From NCBI RefSeq assembly GCF_021245725.1, contig NZ_JAJGSX010000031.1, positions 40,957 to 104,956 on the forward strand: a DNA stretch of 64,000 nt. The letters are read 5' to 3'. This DNA is from Pseudonocardia sp. TRM90224. Its GTDB lineage: Bacteria; Actinomycetota; Actinomycetes; Mycobacteriales; Pseudonocardiaceae. The notes beneath the pieces were generated by a model. It was not told the origin of the DNA and searched no databases. It saw nothing but the letters and a program-made list of their open reading frames with translations. A program made the translations under genes and the position numbers. Position 1 is the stretch's first letter, and each line of letters begins with the position of its first letter. Positions 25,114-32,662 of this stretch are shown piece by piece.

Positions 25114-28100
25114 CTACGTATGGCGTTCCCGGTTCAGCGCCACCTCCACGGCGCCGCGGGCGATCGCGTGTGCGCGGGCCTCGGCAGCCGGTGAGATCCC
25201 GGCCAGCCGGATCTGGTGCATGTGCATCAGGCTGTTGAGCGCCGGCTGCGCCCCGGCGGCGCGCACGGCGTCGCCGTAGGCCCGGACGGCGCCGGCGCGC
25301 GCGTCCCAGATGGCGGCGATCCGCGGGTCGACGGCGCCGTCGGCGATCAGCGCCACCGCCTCGGCCCGCAGCGCGCGGAACGCGGCGTGGTTCTCGTCCT
25401 TCGGCACCATCCGCAGCAGCCACTCCCGCCACTGCGGGTTGCCGAATCGGGATGCGATGTCGGCGACGTTGGCCGCGACGAGCAGCTCGCTCGGCATCGC
25501 CGGCGCCAGGCGCAGCTGCGCGATCACCGCCTCGCTGTCGGCCTGGAACGCGCGTTCGGCCGCCTCCATCACCGCCCGCCCGCCGTAGCGGGAGAGCTCC
25601 GGCTCGTAGGTGTCGAGGGCGAGCCGCTGGGCCATGTCGGCCTCGCACAGCTCCCCCGCCCACTCGTGCAGCAGCGGCAGCACGTCCGCGGCCGGGGCGT
25701 GCAGCCGGATGCGCAGGTGCGGGAGCGGGTCGGCGTAGCGGATGAAGAACCACCGGTCGACCGACTCCGGCAGCTGCGCGCGCAGCACGTCGAGGCTGTG
25801 CGCGATCAGCCTGCGGTGCAGGTCCTCGGGCGCGTACAGCTTCGCGTAGGTCCACTCCCCTCCCGGGTAGTGCCTGGTGCGCTGCCGGGGTGCGGTCGGC
25901 GCCGTGGTCACCGGCGCGGCGGGCCGCGACCGCAGCGTCACCACCAGCTCGTGCGCGTGCCCCGCCAACCAGCCGGTGCCCGCCGCGCCCGACGGGCACT
26001 CCATGACGAACGTCTCCGACCGCCGCTCGATCTCGTGGCGCATCAGCGCGCGGTGCATCGGAGCGTCCAGGTCGAGCGCGACCCTGCTGTCGGCGACGGC
26101 CAGCAGGACGTGCCGCGGCACCCGCCACAGCTCGCGCCACGCCACGAACCGCTCGGTCCACTCCTCGACCGGCAGCGCGGGCGCAGCGAGCGCCCGGTCG
26201 AGCCGCCACGACGCCGGCCAGATCGTGCTGCGGCCGCGGCGCACCCGCGGCAGGTACGGCAGCGGGTCGCCGGCCGGGCCCCAGTCCCACGGGCGCATCC
26301 CGCGGTGCCGCGTCCCGGCGATGTCGACGAGGAACCGCACGACGTTCGGCGCCTGCGTGCGCGGATCGAGCATGTGCAGCATCGAGGGCACCACTTCGGC
26401 ACCCAGCCGCTTCGACCACAGGAACAATCTGCGAGCGGTACCCCCGACGTACAGGTCGTCCATCGTGATCACGCCGGGGTCGGCGGGGTCGGCGAAGATC
26501 CCGACCGGCAGCGTGTGCGGCAACATCCGCGGCATCCGCGACAGGTTCGCCGAGCGCGCCAGCGCGGGGGTGTACTCCAGCTGCGCCGCCACCGCGCCGG
26601 CGAACTGCTCGGGCGGCGGCGCGCCGAGCAGGTAGGCGAACCGGCCGGAGAGCGCCCCCGCCTCCAATGTCATCAACGTCGACCAGAAGACGACCCCGAA
26701 GTCGCCCCGGTCGATCGCCGCGGCCGACTCGGCGACGACCTCGACGCCGAACTCGGCGGCCTGCGGCGCGACGTCGTCGTCGATCGCCAGCCGGTCGAGC
26801 AGCACGTCGTCGAGCACCACCTCACCCGTGCCGTCGAGGATGGCCTGCTGGGCGAGCGCGCCACGCAGCCGGTCGCGCTCGGCGCTGCGGCGCGTGCGCG
26901 GATCGGTCTGCGCCTCGCGGGTGGTGCGCGGCACGCGGTAGCCGGCGGGAGCGTCCAGCCCGGTCGTCGGGTCGAGCAGCTCCGCGAGCGGGACGAGCTG
27001 GCTGTCGCCGTAGCGGATGAGGAAGTCCAGGTGGTAGCGGTACAGGTGCGGCGGGACGGTGTCGGAGGGGGTCAGCCGCACGAGCGTCTCCGCGGCCCGT
27101 TCCACCTCCTCGGCGACGGCGCGGTGCACCACGGCGGAGACGTCCAGCGCGAGGTCTACGTGCGGCGCGAACCGGCCGTCCGCCCCAGTGGCGACGCGCC
27201 ACGCCGCCGGCCCCTTGCCCAGTGGGGCGGCCGCGAACTCGGCGACGGCCACGCGCGCCCGTTCCAGCTCGGGATCGCCGGGGACGTGCCCCAGCAGGTG
27301 CTCGACGGGGTCGGCCGCGCTCGGCGGCGGGTCGAGCTCGGTGAGCAGGATCTGCCGCTCCACGAGCTGCAACAGCAGCCGCTCGACGGCCTCCGGCGCG
27401 GCGCCGGGAAACTCCTCGCACATCCGCTCGACCAGCTCCGCGACCACCACCGGCCGGCGGGCTGCCCGGCAGACCGCCGCGACCAGCGGGGTGTGGCGGA
27501 CCGAGACCTCCCGCGGGGCCTGCTCGGCCTCGTCCAGCACCGGCGCGTAGCGCAGCACGAGCCGATCGCCGCGGACCGTGCAGAGGTTGGTGACCACCAC
27601 CCGCAACGCGCGCAGCACCGCGGGATCGCGCACCCGGTCGCGCACGACACCGGCGATCCAGCCGGCGTCCGCCCGCACGCCCTTGCGGTGCTCGGCGCCG
27701 AGCCGCACCGCGGTCGCGTCCCCGAACTGCGCCGCCGCCACCCCCGCCATCAGCCCGAACGGTGTCGCGCGGGTGGACATCCGCAGCGCGTAGCGCGTGA
27801 CGGCCAGCGCGGCCCGGCGCAGCTTCGCCGCGGTGACGGGCCGGCCGGCGTCGAGCGCGTCGAGCGTGTGCGTGAGCGACGCGCTCGAGACGGCGACGGC
27901 CTCGCGGAACGACGGGTCGCCCGCCACCTCGCGGATGTACGCGGCCAGCGCCGCGGGATCGGCGGGGTCGACGTCCGCGAGCGTCGGCAGCGTGCGTGCG
28001 GCGGGCAGCGCCGACATCCGCAACGTGGCGGTGGGCTGGGCGCGGAGGGGAGCGATCTCGACCATGGGCCGCCGAGCATGCCAGACGAGGAACCCGTCCG

Positions 28101-28128
28101 GGAGGTCTGGTACGCGGACTGACCGCAT
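25114..28128 (-). CDS. Class I lanthipeptide dehydratase (full-length LanB)
   Basis: 1004 residues, a normal length for full LanB. The N-terminal glutamylation domain has the signature RYALRMSTRATPFGLMAGV at about 112-130. A C-terminal elimination domain occupies roughly 750-1000 (GGEWTYAKLYAPEDLHRRLI; FFIRYADPLPHLRIRLHA). LanB uses glutamyl-tRNA to activate Ser/Thr of a precursor peptide and then eliminates glutamate to give dehydroalanine or dehydrobutyrine. ATG 28128 leaves only 39 bp to the first divergent precursor; ATG 28065, just before the conserved part, is an alternative start. Three precursor genes are divergent. No LanC gene lies within the window. Confidence 0.93.
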   Translation of the reverse strand: MRSVRVPDLPDGFLVWHARRPMVEIAPLRAQPTATLRMSALPAARTLPTLADVDPADPAALAAYIREVAGDPSFREAVAVSSASLTHTLDALDAGRPVTAAKLRRAALAVTRYALRMSTRATPFGLMAGVAAAQFGDATAVRLGAEHRKGVRADAGWIAGVVRDRVRDPAVLRALRVVVTNLCTVRGDRLVLRYAPVLDEAEQAPREVSVRHTPLVAAVCRAARRPVVVAELVERMCEEFPGAAPEAVERLLLQLVERQILLTELDPPPSAADPVEHLLGHVPGDPELERARVAVAEFAAAPLGKGPAAWRVATGADGRFAPHVDLALDVSAVVHRAVAEEVERAAETLVRLTPSDTVPPHLYRYHLDFLIRYGDSQLVPLAELLDPTTGLDAPAGYRVPRTTREAQTDPRTRRSAERDRLRGALAQQAILDGTGEVVLDDVLLDRLAIDDDVAPQAAEFGVEVVAESAAAIDRGDFGVVFWSTLMTLEAGALSGRFAYLLGAPPPEQFAGAVAAQLEYTPALARSANLSRMPRMLPHTLPVGIFADPADPGVITMDDLYVGGTARRLFLWSKRLGAEVVPSMLHMLDPRTQAPNVVRFLVDIAGTRHRGMRPWDWGPAGDPLPYLPRVRRGRSTIWPASWRLDRALAAPALPVEEWTERFVAWRELWRVPRHVLLAVADSRVALDLDAPMHRALMRHEIERRSETFVMECPSGAAGTGWLAGHAHELVVTLRSRPAAPVTTAPTAPRQRTRHYPGGEWTYAKLYAPEDLHRRLIAHSLDVLRAQLPESVDRWFFIRYADPLPHLRIRLHAPAADVLPLLHEWAGELCEADMAQRLALDTYEPELSRYGGRAVMEAAERAFQADSEAVIAQLRLAPAMPSELLVAANVADIASRFGNPQWREWLLRMVPKDENHAAFRALRAEAVALIADGAVDPRIAAIWDARAGAVRAYGDAVRAAGAQPALNSLMHMHQIRLAGISPAAEARAHAIARGAVEVALNRERHT

Positions 28129-28167
28129 GATGTACTGCTCTCACCGACTCACTCAACGGGGGATGCC

Positions 28168-28323
28168 ATGAGCCCGGTCGCCGCACCCGTGGAAGACCTG
28201 TTCGAGCTCGACGTCGAGCTGCTCGACGAGGCCTCCGACCTGGACGCCGAGACGAAGTTGCGCTGCTTCTCGACGCCGTCGTGCTGCCGTCCGCACTCGT
28301 TCCGGTCGATCGACATGAGCTGA
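28168..28323 (+). CDS. Lanthipeptide-type precursor peptide 1
   Basis: 51 residues from ATG 28168, with GGGGGATG just upstream. The acidic leader carries EDLFELDVELLDE, close to the FNLD/FDLD box that class I LanB enzymes recognise. The Arg-rich C-terminus LRCFSTPSCCRPHSFRSID has three Cys and five Ser/Thr, and the peptide ends in MS. No Gly-Gly cleavage site is seen. It is first of three tandem paralogues and divergent from lanB. Too short for most gene finders, but conservation with its two copies and the shared RBS make it convincing. Confidence 0.88.
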   Translation: MSPVAAPVEDLFELDVELLDEASDLDAETKLRCFSTPSCCRPHSFRSIDMS

Positions 28324-28367
28324 GACCCGCACCGACTCGGACACAGACAACACATCAAGGGGATGCC

Positions 28368-28523
28368 ATGAGCCCGGTTGCCGCACCCGCGGAAGACCTG
28401 TTCGACCTCGACGTCGAGCTCGTCGAGGAGGTACTGGACCTGGACGCGGACTCGAAGCTGCGGTGCTTCTCGACGCCGTCGTGCTGCCGTCCGCGGTCGT
28501 TCCGGTCGATCGACGCGGACTGA
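28368..28523 (+). CDS. Lanthipeptide-type precursor peptide 2
   Basis: 51 residues from ATG 28368, with AAGGGGATG upstream. The leader has EDLFDLDVELVEE; the core is LRCFSTPSCCRPRSFRSID plus AD. Compared with peptide 1 the core differs only at one residue after RP (Arg for His) and in the last two residues, while the leader has several changes. So the core is at least as well kept as the leader. It lies 44 bp after peptide 1, probably in the same transcript. Confidence 0.9.
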   Translation: MSPVAAPAEDLFDLDVELVEEVLDLDADSKLRCFSTPSCCRPRSFRSIDAD

Positions 28524-28566
28524 CGCGTTCACCCGTTCGTCCGGGCGCCGACCCGTCGATGTGCGT

Positions 28567-28615
28567 GGTGTACTGCGGGAGCCGGCCGATATCAGCACGG
28601 CACCGGCAGTACACC
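28567..28615 (+). promoter_or_regulatory. Inverted repeat between precursors 2 and 3
   Basis: GGTGTACTGC (28567-28576) and GCAGTACACC (28606-28615) form a perfect 10-bp dyad in the 116-bp gap. The word TGTACTGC also occurs at 28131-28138, between lanB and precursor 1. It may be a shared regulator site or a processing hairpin that sets the level of precursor 3. Confidence 0.45.
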
Positions 28616-28639
28616 GACGCCACGTCATAGGGGGATGGC

Positions 28640-28795
28640 ATGAGCCCAGTAGCTGCGCCCGTGGACGACCTGTTCGACCTCGACCTCGAGCTCGTCGACG
28701 AGATCGTGGAGATCGACGCCGAGTCGAAGACCCGCTGCCTGTCGAGCCCGTCGTGTTGCGGCTCGCGGTCGTTCCGGTCGATCGACGCCGGCTGA
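28640..28795 (+). CDS. Lanthipeptide-type precursor peptide 3
   Basis: 51 residues from ATG 28640, with AGGGGGATG upstream. Leader box DDLFDLDLELVDE; core TRCLSSPSCCGSRSFRSID plus AG. It is the most diverged copy: the core changes at several positions, but all three Cys, the SPSCC pattern and the terminal SFRSID are kept. Cores rich in Ser/Thr and Cys fit LanB modification. It is followed immediately by a very strong hairpin. Confidence 0.88.
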   Translation: MSPVAAPVDDLFDLDLELVDEIVEIDAESKTRCLSSPSCCGSRSFRSIDAG

Positions 28796-28801
28796 ACCGG
28801 A

Positions 28802-28844
28802 CGTCAGGGGCCGGGTGCCTGAATCAGGCACCCGGCCCCTGACG
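28802..28844 (+). terminator. Strong hairpin ending the precursor operon
   Basis: A perfect 21-bp inverted repeat with a 1-nt centre (left arm 28802-28822, right arm 28824-28844; core GGGGCCGGGTGCCTGA). It starts 7 bp after the third precursor stop. The stem is very GC-rich and no U-tract follows. It should end or stabilise the precursor mRNA and insulate zwf. Confidence 0.75.
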
Positions 28845-28888
28845 CGTTCCGCGATCGTTCATATCCACGCGGGCGCGCAAGTGCAACG

Positions 28889-30397
28889 ATGCAGTCCGTG
28901 GTGAACTATCCGGCGCAGACCGTCGCCTACCCGGCCCCTGGCGCGACCCCGTACCGCAGTGGGCCGGAGACCATCGCCCCCCACGTCGTCGTCCTGTTCG
29001 GCGCGACCGGCGACCTCGCCCGCCGCAAGCTCCTGCCGGGGCTCGCGCACCTCGCGGCGTCGGCGCTCGCTCCGCAGGTGCAGGTCGTGGCGTCGTCGCT
29101 GGAGCAGCACGACGACGAGGAGTTCCGCCGCTTCGCGCGGCAGGCCGTCGAGGAGTACGGCAAGCACAAGCTGACCGCCGAGCAGTGGGACGCGTTCGCC
29201 GCGACCCTGCGGTACGTGCCGAGCGGCGCCGGCCCGGAGGCGCTCTCGGCCGCCGTCGCGGCCGCCGAGGAGGAGCTCGGCGAGGACGTGCGCCGCCTGC
29301 ACTACCTGAGCGTGCCGCCGAAGGCCGCGCTCGACGTGATCTCGATGCTGCGCGACGCGAAGCTCGTCGAGCGCTCGCGCGTGGTCATGGAGAAGCCGTT
29401 CGGCACCGACCTGGCCAGCGCGGTCTCGCTCAACGCGCAGGTGCACGAGACGTTCCAGGAGAGCCAGATCTTCCGGATCGACCACTTCCTCGGCAAGGAG
29501 GCCGCGCAGAACGTCCTCGCGCTGCGCTTCGCCAACGGGCTGTTCGAGCCGATCTGGAACCGCAACTTCATCGACCACATCCAGATCGACGTCCCCGAGA
29601 CGCTCGGACTGGACCGGCGCGCCGACTTCTACGAGTCGACCGGCGCCTACAAGGACATGGTCGTCACGCACCTGTTCCAGGTGATGGCGTTCGTCGCGAT
29701 GGAGCCGCCGACGGCGCTGGAGCCGCGCTCGATCAGCGAGGAGAAGAACAAGGTCTTCCGGTCACTGCTGCCGGTGCTGCCGTCGCACGTCATCCGCGGG
29801 CAGTTCAGCGGCTACCGCGACCTGGAGGGCGTCGCGCGCGACTCGGACACCGAGACGTTCATCGCGCTGCACGTCCAGCTCGACAACTGGCGGTGGGCGG
29901 GGGTGCCGTTCTACCTGCGCACCGGCAAGCGGATGGCCGAGGGCCAGCGGATCATCTCGATCGCGTTCAAGGAGGCGCCGCGGACGATGTTCCCGCCCGA
30001 TTCGGGCGTCGGCTCGGCCGGGCCGGACCACCTGACGTTCGACCTCGCCGACGAGTCGAAGGTGTCGCTCTCCTACTACGGGAAGCGGCCGGGGCCGGGC
30101 ATGAAGCTCGACAAGCTGAGCATGCAGTTCTCGACCCAGGAGACCGAGCACGCCGGTGACGTGCTGGAGGCGTACGAGCGGTTGATCCTCGACGCGATGC
30201 GCGGCGACCACACGCTCTTCACCACCGCCGACGGCATCGAGAGCCTCTGGGAGCGGTCGATGCCGCTGCTGGACAACCCGCCGCCGGTCAAGCCCTACCC
30301 GCCGGGCAGTTGGGGGCCCAACGCCGTGCACCAGCTCATCGCGCCCCACGCGTGGCGGCTGCCGTTCGAGCGCTCGTGGCGGGAGAAGAAGCAGTAG
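28889..30397 (+). CDS. zwf: Glucose-6-phosphate dehydrogenase
   Basis: 502 residues, normal for bacterial G6PD. The NADP-binding motif FGATGDLARRKLLPGL, EKPFGTDLASA, and the active-site signature RIDHFLGKEAAQNVLALRFA are present, with the conserved Lys and His. It makes 6-phosphogluconolactone and NADPH in the pentose phosphate pathway. No tal, opcA or gnd gene is adjacent, so it is not the standard actinobacterial tkt-tal-zwf-opcA operon and may be a second copy. It lies directly after the lanthipeptide operon but is separated by the hairpin; no functional link is shown. Confidence 0.94.
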   Translation: MQSVVNYPAQTVAYPAPGATPYRSGPETIAPHVVVLFGATGDLARRKLLPGLAHLAASALAPQVQVVASSLEQHDDEEFRRFARQAVEEYGKHKLTAEQWDAFAATLRYVPSGAGPEALSAAVAAAEEELGEDVRRLHYLSVPPKAALDVISMLRDAKLVERSRVVMEKPFGTDLASAVSLNAQVHETFQESQIFRIDHFLGKEAAQNVLALRFANGLFEPIWNRNFIDHIQIDVPETLGLDRRADFYESTGAYKDMVVTHLFQVMAFVAMEPPTALEPRSISEEKNKVFRSLLPVLPSHVIRGQFSGYRDLEGVARDSDTETFIALHVQLDNWRWAGVPFYLRTGKRMAEGQRIISIAFKEAPRTMFPPDSGVGSAGPDHLTFDLADESKVSLSYYGKRPGPGMKLDKLSMQFSTQETEHAGDVLEAYERLILDAMRGDHTLFTTADGIESLWERSMPLLDNPPPVKPYPPGSWGPNAVHQLIAPHAWRLPFERSWREKKQ

Positions 30398-31016
30398 CGC
30401 TAGCGTCCTGAGTCGCTAGTTGCTGTTCGAGGAGCGCGATCCGGCTGGTCAGGCGCTCGATCACCGGGTTGAGCTCCGCCACGGTGAACTTCTGCGGGAT
30501 GTGCTGCGGGCAGTTCCAGGCCAGCGCCTCGACGCGCACGACGATGATCTGCTCGACCTTGCCGTCGGTGCGGACGTCCAGCAGCCGCTCGGGGAGGGCG
30601 GGATCCGCGGCCGCGAGGTCCGCGACGTCGTGGTGGGCCGCGTGCCCGAGCACCTTGAGGCGGGCCTGACGGGCGTAGTCCATGAAGAAGAGCGATACGC
30701 GGTCGTCGGTGTCGAGGTTGCCGGTGGTCACGTACTGCCGGTTGCCGCGGACGTCGGCGAACGCGAGCGTCTGCTCGTCGAGCACGTGGACGAATCCGGG
30801 CGGGCCGCCCCGGTGCTGGATGTAGGGCCAGCCCGTCTCGGTGACCGTCGCCAGGTAGAAGCTGTCGCGGGCGCTGATGAACGCGGCGTCGTCGGGGCTC
30901 ATGCGATCGGGCTCGTCGTCGCCCACCGCCTGCGCGGCGTAGGCCCGCGCGCTCCCGTGCACCTCCTGCTGGCGGCGCACGGCCGGGGTGAAGGCGAGCT
31001 GCCCGAATCGACTCAC
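30336..31016 (-). CDS. Pyridoxamine 5'-phosphate oxidase-like FMN-binding protein
   Basis: 226 residues from GTG 31016 (MSRFGQLAFTPAVRRQQEVH), with GGGG upstream; ATG 31034 is an alternative. The split-barrel fold is indicated by FYLATVTETGWPYIQHRGGP, FADVRGNRQYVTTGNLDTDD and RVSLFFMDYARQARLKVLGH. The C-terminal part includes EALAWNCPQHIPQKFT, typical of the larger flavoprotein subgroup rather than true PdxH. It may act as a flavin-dependent oxidoreductase. It overlaps the zwf 3' end by 62 bp and is divergent from the R2-like gene. Confidence 0.82.
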   Translation of the reverse strand: MSRFGQLAFTPAVRRQQEVHGSARAYAAQAVGDDEPDRMSPDDAAFISARDSFYLATVTETGWPYIQHRGGPPGFVHVLDEQTLAFADVRGNRQYVTTGNLDTDDRVSLFFMDYARQARLKVLGHAAHHDVADLAAADPALPERLLDVRTDGKVEQIIVVRVEALAWNCPQHIPQKFTVAELNPVIERLTSRIALLEQQLATQDASATASSPATSARTAAATRGAR

Positions 31017-31160
31017 TGTCACCCCAAACAGCACCGACCAGTTCCGACTTCTTGACCGTACCGATCGGTTCCGTTTGAGTCAATCAGTGACGGCCGCCGC
31101 CATGCCTTCACGTACTGTTGAATTCGATTCCAGAATTCGGTGTGGAACTGGAGGCCCGAC

Positions 31161-32120
31161 GTGACGTCGACCCGATCCGAACAGGACGCGGTGGCGAACT
31201 CGTCACTCGCCGAGATCCGCGACGTCGACATCGACGACGTGCTCGCCTACCTGCACGCCGACCTCAAGCGCCTACCCGACTACCTCGACCTCTACCGCCG
31301 CTACCTGCGCCAGCGCTGGGACGTCTACGAGCTGGACTTCACCACCGACGCCGTCGACTGGCAGCAACGGATGACACAGGAGGAGCGCGACGCCTTCATC
31401 GCGATCTCCTCGGGGTTCCACCACGGCGAGCGCCAGGTCGAGATCGAGCTGCCCGTCTTCATGCTCGGCGGCAGCGAAGAGCTCAAGATCTACATGTCCA
31501 GCCAGATCGAGGACGAGGCCCGGCACACGATCTTCTTCGACCGCTTCTACCGCGAGGTCGTCGGCATGCCCGGCACAACGGTCGAGGAGGTCCTCGACGC
31601 GTCCTACCCCTACATCGGGGAGACGTTCGTCGGGCCGTTCGGACTGCTGGCGTGCCAGGCCGACGAGCTGCGGCGCGACCCGGAGGACCCGGCGGCGCGG
31701 GTCCGCTACGGCACGACGTACTTCCTTTGGATCGAGGGCGTGCTCGCGCTGTCGGTCATGAAGATCACCTTGAGCTACTGCCGCAACCGCGGGTTCCTGC
31801 CCGGCTACTACACCGGCTTCACCGCCACCTGCCGCGACGAGGCCCGCCACGTCCAGGGCGGGATGCGGTTCCTGCGCGACTCCGTCCGGTCCGATCCCGC
31901 GCTGCTGCTGGAGATCCACGAGACGCTGCGCACGATCCTCTCGATGAACGGGGCCGTCAGCAGGCGCCTCGCACTGGAGTCGCTGGGCTGGACGCCCGAG
32001 GAGGTGCGCAGGCTGATGATCCGGCAGCTGTCGATGAAGCTCTCCGACGTCGGGATCGACATCCCGCCCGACATCCAGGAGCAGATCCAGAAGATCGAGC
32101 CGGAACTGGCGGGGGGATGA
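31161..32120 (+). CDS. Di-iron R2-like (ribonucleotide reductase beta-like) oxidase
   Basis: 319 residues from GTG 31161, with GGAGG 6 nt upstream. A complete di-iron ligand set of the ferritin/R2 type is visible: Glu90 (HHGE), Glu119 and His122 (EDEARH), Glu182 (WIEGV), Glu217 and His220 (RDEARH). Sequence and length differ from class I NrdB/NrdF, and no NrdA is nearby, so it is more likely an oxygenase or oxidase than a ribonucleotide reductase subunit. It overlaps an SCP2-like gene by 4 bp, suggesting the pair acts on one hydrophobic substrate. Function unknown. Confidence 0.8.
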   Translation: MTSTRSEQDAVANSSLAEIRDVDIDDVLAYLHADLKRLPDYLDLYRRYLRQRWDVYELDFTTDAVDWQQRMTQEERDAFIAISSGFHHGERQVEIELPVFMLGGSEELKIYMSSQIEDEARHTIFFDRFYREVVGMPGTTVEEVLDASYPYIGETFVGPFGLLACQADELRRDPEDPAARVRYGTTYFLWIEGVLALSVMKITLSYCRNRGFLPGYYTGFTATCRDEARHVQGGMRFLRDSVRSDPALLLEIHETLRTILSMNGAVSRRLALESLGWTPEEVRRLMIRQLSMKLSDVGIDIPPDIQEQIQKIEPELAGG

Positions 32121-32572
32121 CGGTGCAGCTGTTCACACCGGCTTGGGCCGAGGCCGTGCGGGTCGCGGTCGACGCCGAGCCCGACGACGAGCTGCGGGCC
32201 GGGAAGCTGCCGACGTACTGGGAGTGGATCGAGCGGGCCCGCGACGGCTACGCCGCGTCGTGGGCGCTCACCGACCCCGCCCGGTCGGCGCACCTGCTGC
32301 TGGAGTGGAAGGACGGGCGATGCGTGGCGGCGTCGCTCGTCGATGCCGAGCAGGCCGCGCGGGCCACCTACGCGCTCAGCGCCAACCGTGAGGCGTGGCG
32401 CGACCTGCTCGCGGGCGCCGACGCCGGCCGGCTGCTGATGACCCGCAAATTCGCGCTGCAACGAGGCAACGTCCTGCAGTTCTTCCGCGGCGTCTACTTC
32501 GTAGTGGAGGCACTGGGGGCGATCGGCCGGGTCCCCGCCACCGTCGACAACGACGTTGTTGCTGCTTGTTAG
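32117..32572 (+). CDS. SCP2 sterol-transfer-like protein
   Basis: 151 residues from ATG 32117, with GGGGGG directly upstream. Features: ALTDPARSAHLLLEWKDGRC, DAEQAARATYALSANREAWR, GNVLQFFRGVYFVVEALGAI. This pattern resembles the SCP2 lipid-binding fold, with a hydrophobic cavity and the typical W-x-L-x-G-like centre. It is coupled to the R2-like gene and could present a lipid-like substrate to it. Family assignment is moderate. Confidence 0.65.
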   Translation: MTVQLFTPAWAEAVRVAVDAEPDDELRAGKLPTYWEWIERARDGYAASWALTDPARSAHLLLEWKDGRCVAASLVDAEQAARATYALSANREAWRDLLAGADAGRLLMTRKFALQRGNVLQFFRGVYFVVEALGAIGRVPATVDNDVVAAC

Positions 32573-32604
32573 CGCTCACACCAGCCACAACGTCGTTGTC
32601 GACG
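32542..32604. terminator. 18-bp inverted repeat across the SCP2-like stop codon
   Basis: Perfect arms at 32542-32559 and 32587-32604 (core GTCGACAACGACGTTGT), with a 27-nt spacer that contains the stop codon. Each arm is also internally near-palindromic (ACAACG-N-CGTTGT). Terminator or twin regulator sites before the iron ABC operon. Confidence 0.45.
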
Positions 32605-32662
32605 CGTTAGCGATCATCATCACGATTGAGCATTTGTTCAGGTGTTCATTAGTGTGGCCGGC

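Noticed and set aside
25216..28122. A 968-codon open frame antisense to the LanB gene
   Set aside because: Composition is a mirror of the lanB codons (His/Arg/Gly-rich) with no domain; LanB motifs on the other strand are unambiguous.
28640..28795. Precursor peptides as fragments of one broken gene
   Set aside because: Each has its own RBS, start, full leader-core layout and stop; lengths are identical at 51 residues.
31161..32120. Class I ribonucleotide reductase small subunit
   Set aside because: No nrdA/nrdE partner, no matching overall sequence and coupling to an SCP2-like gene instead.
32573..32662. IdeR/DtxR iron box upstream of the siderophore importer
   Set aside because: No sequence close to the 19-bp IdeR consensus was found; only the ACAACG-type dyads are present.
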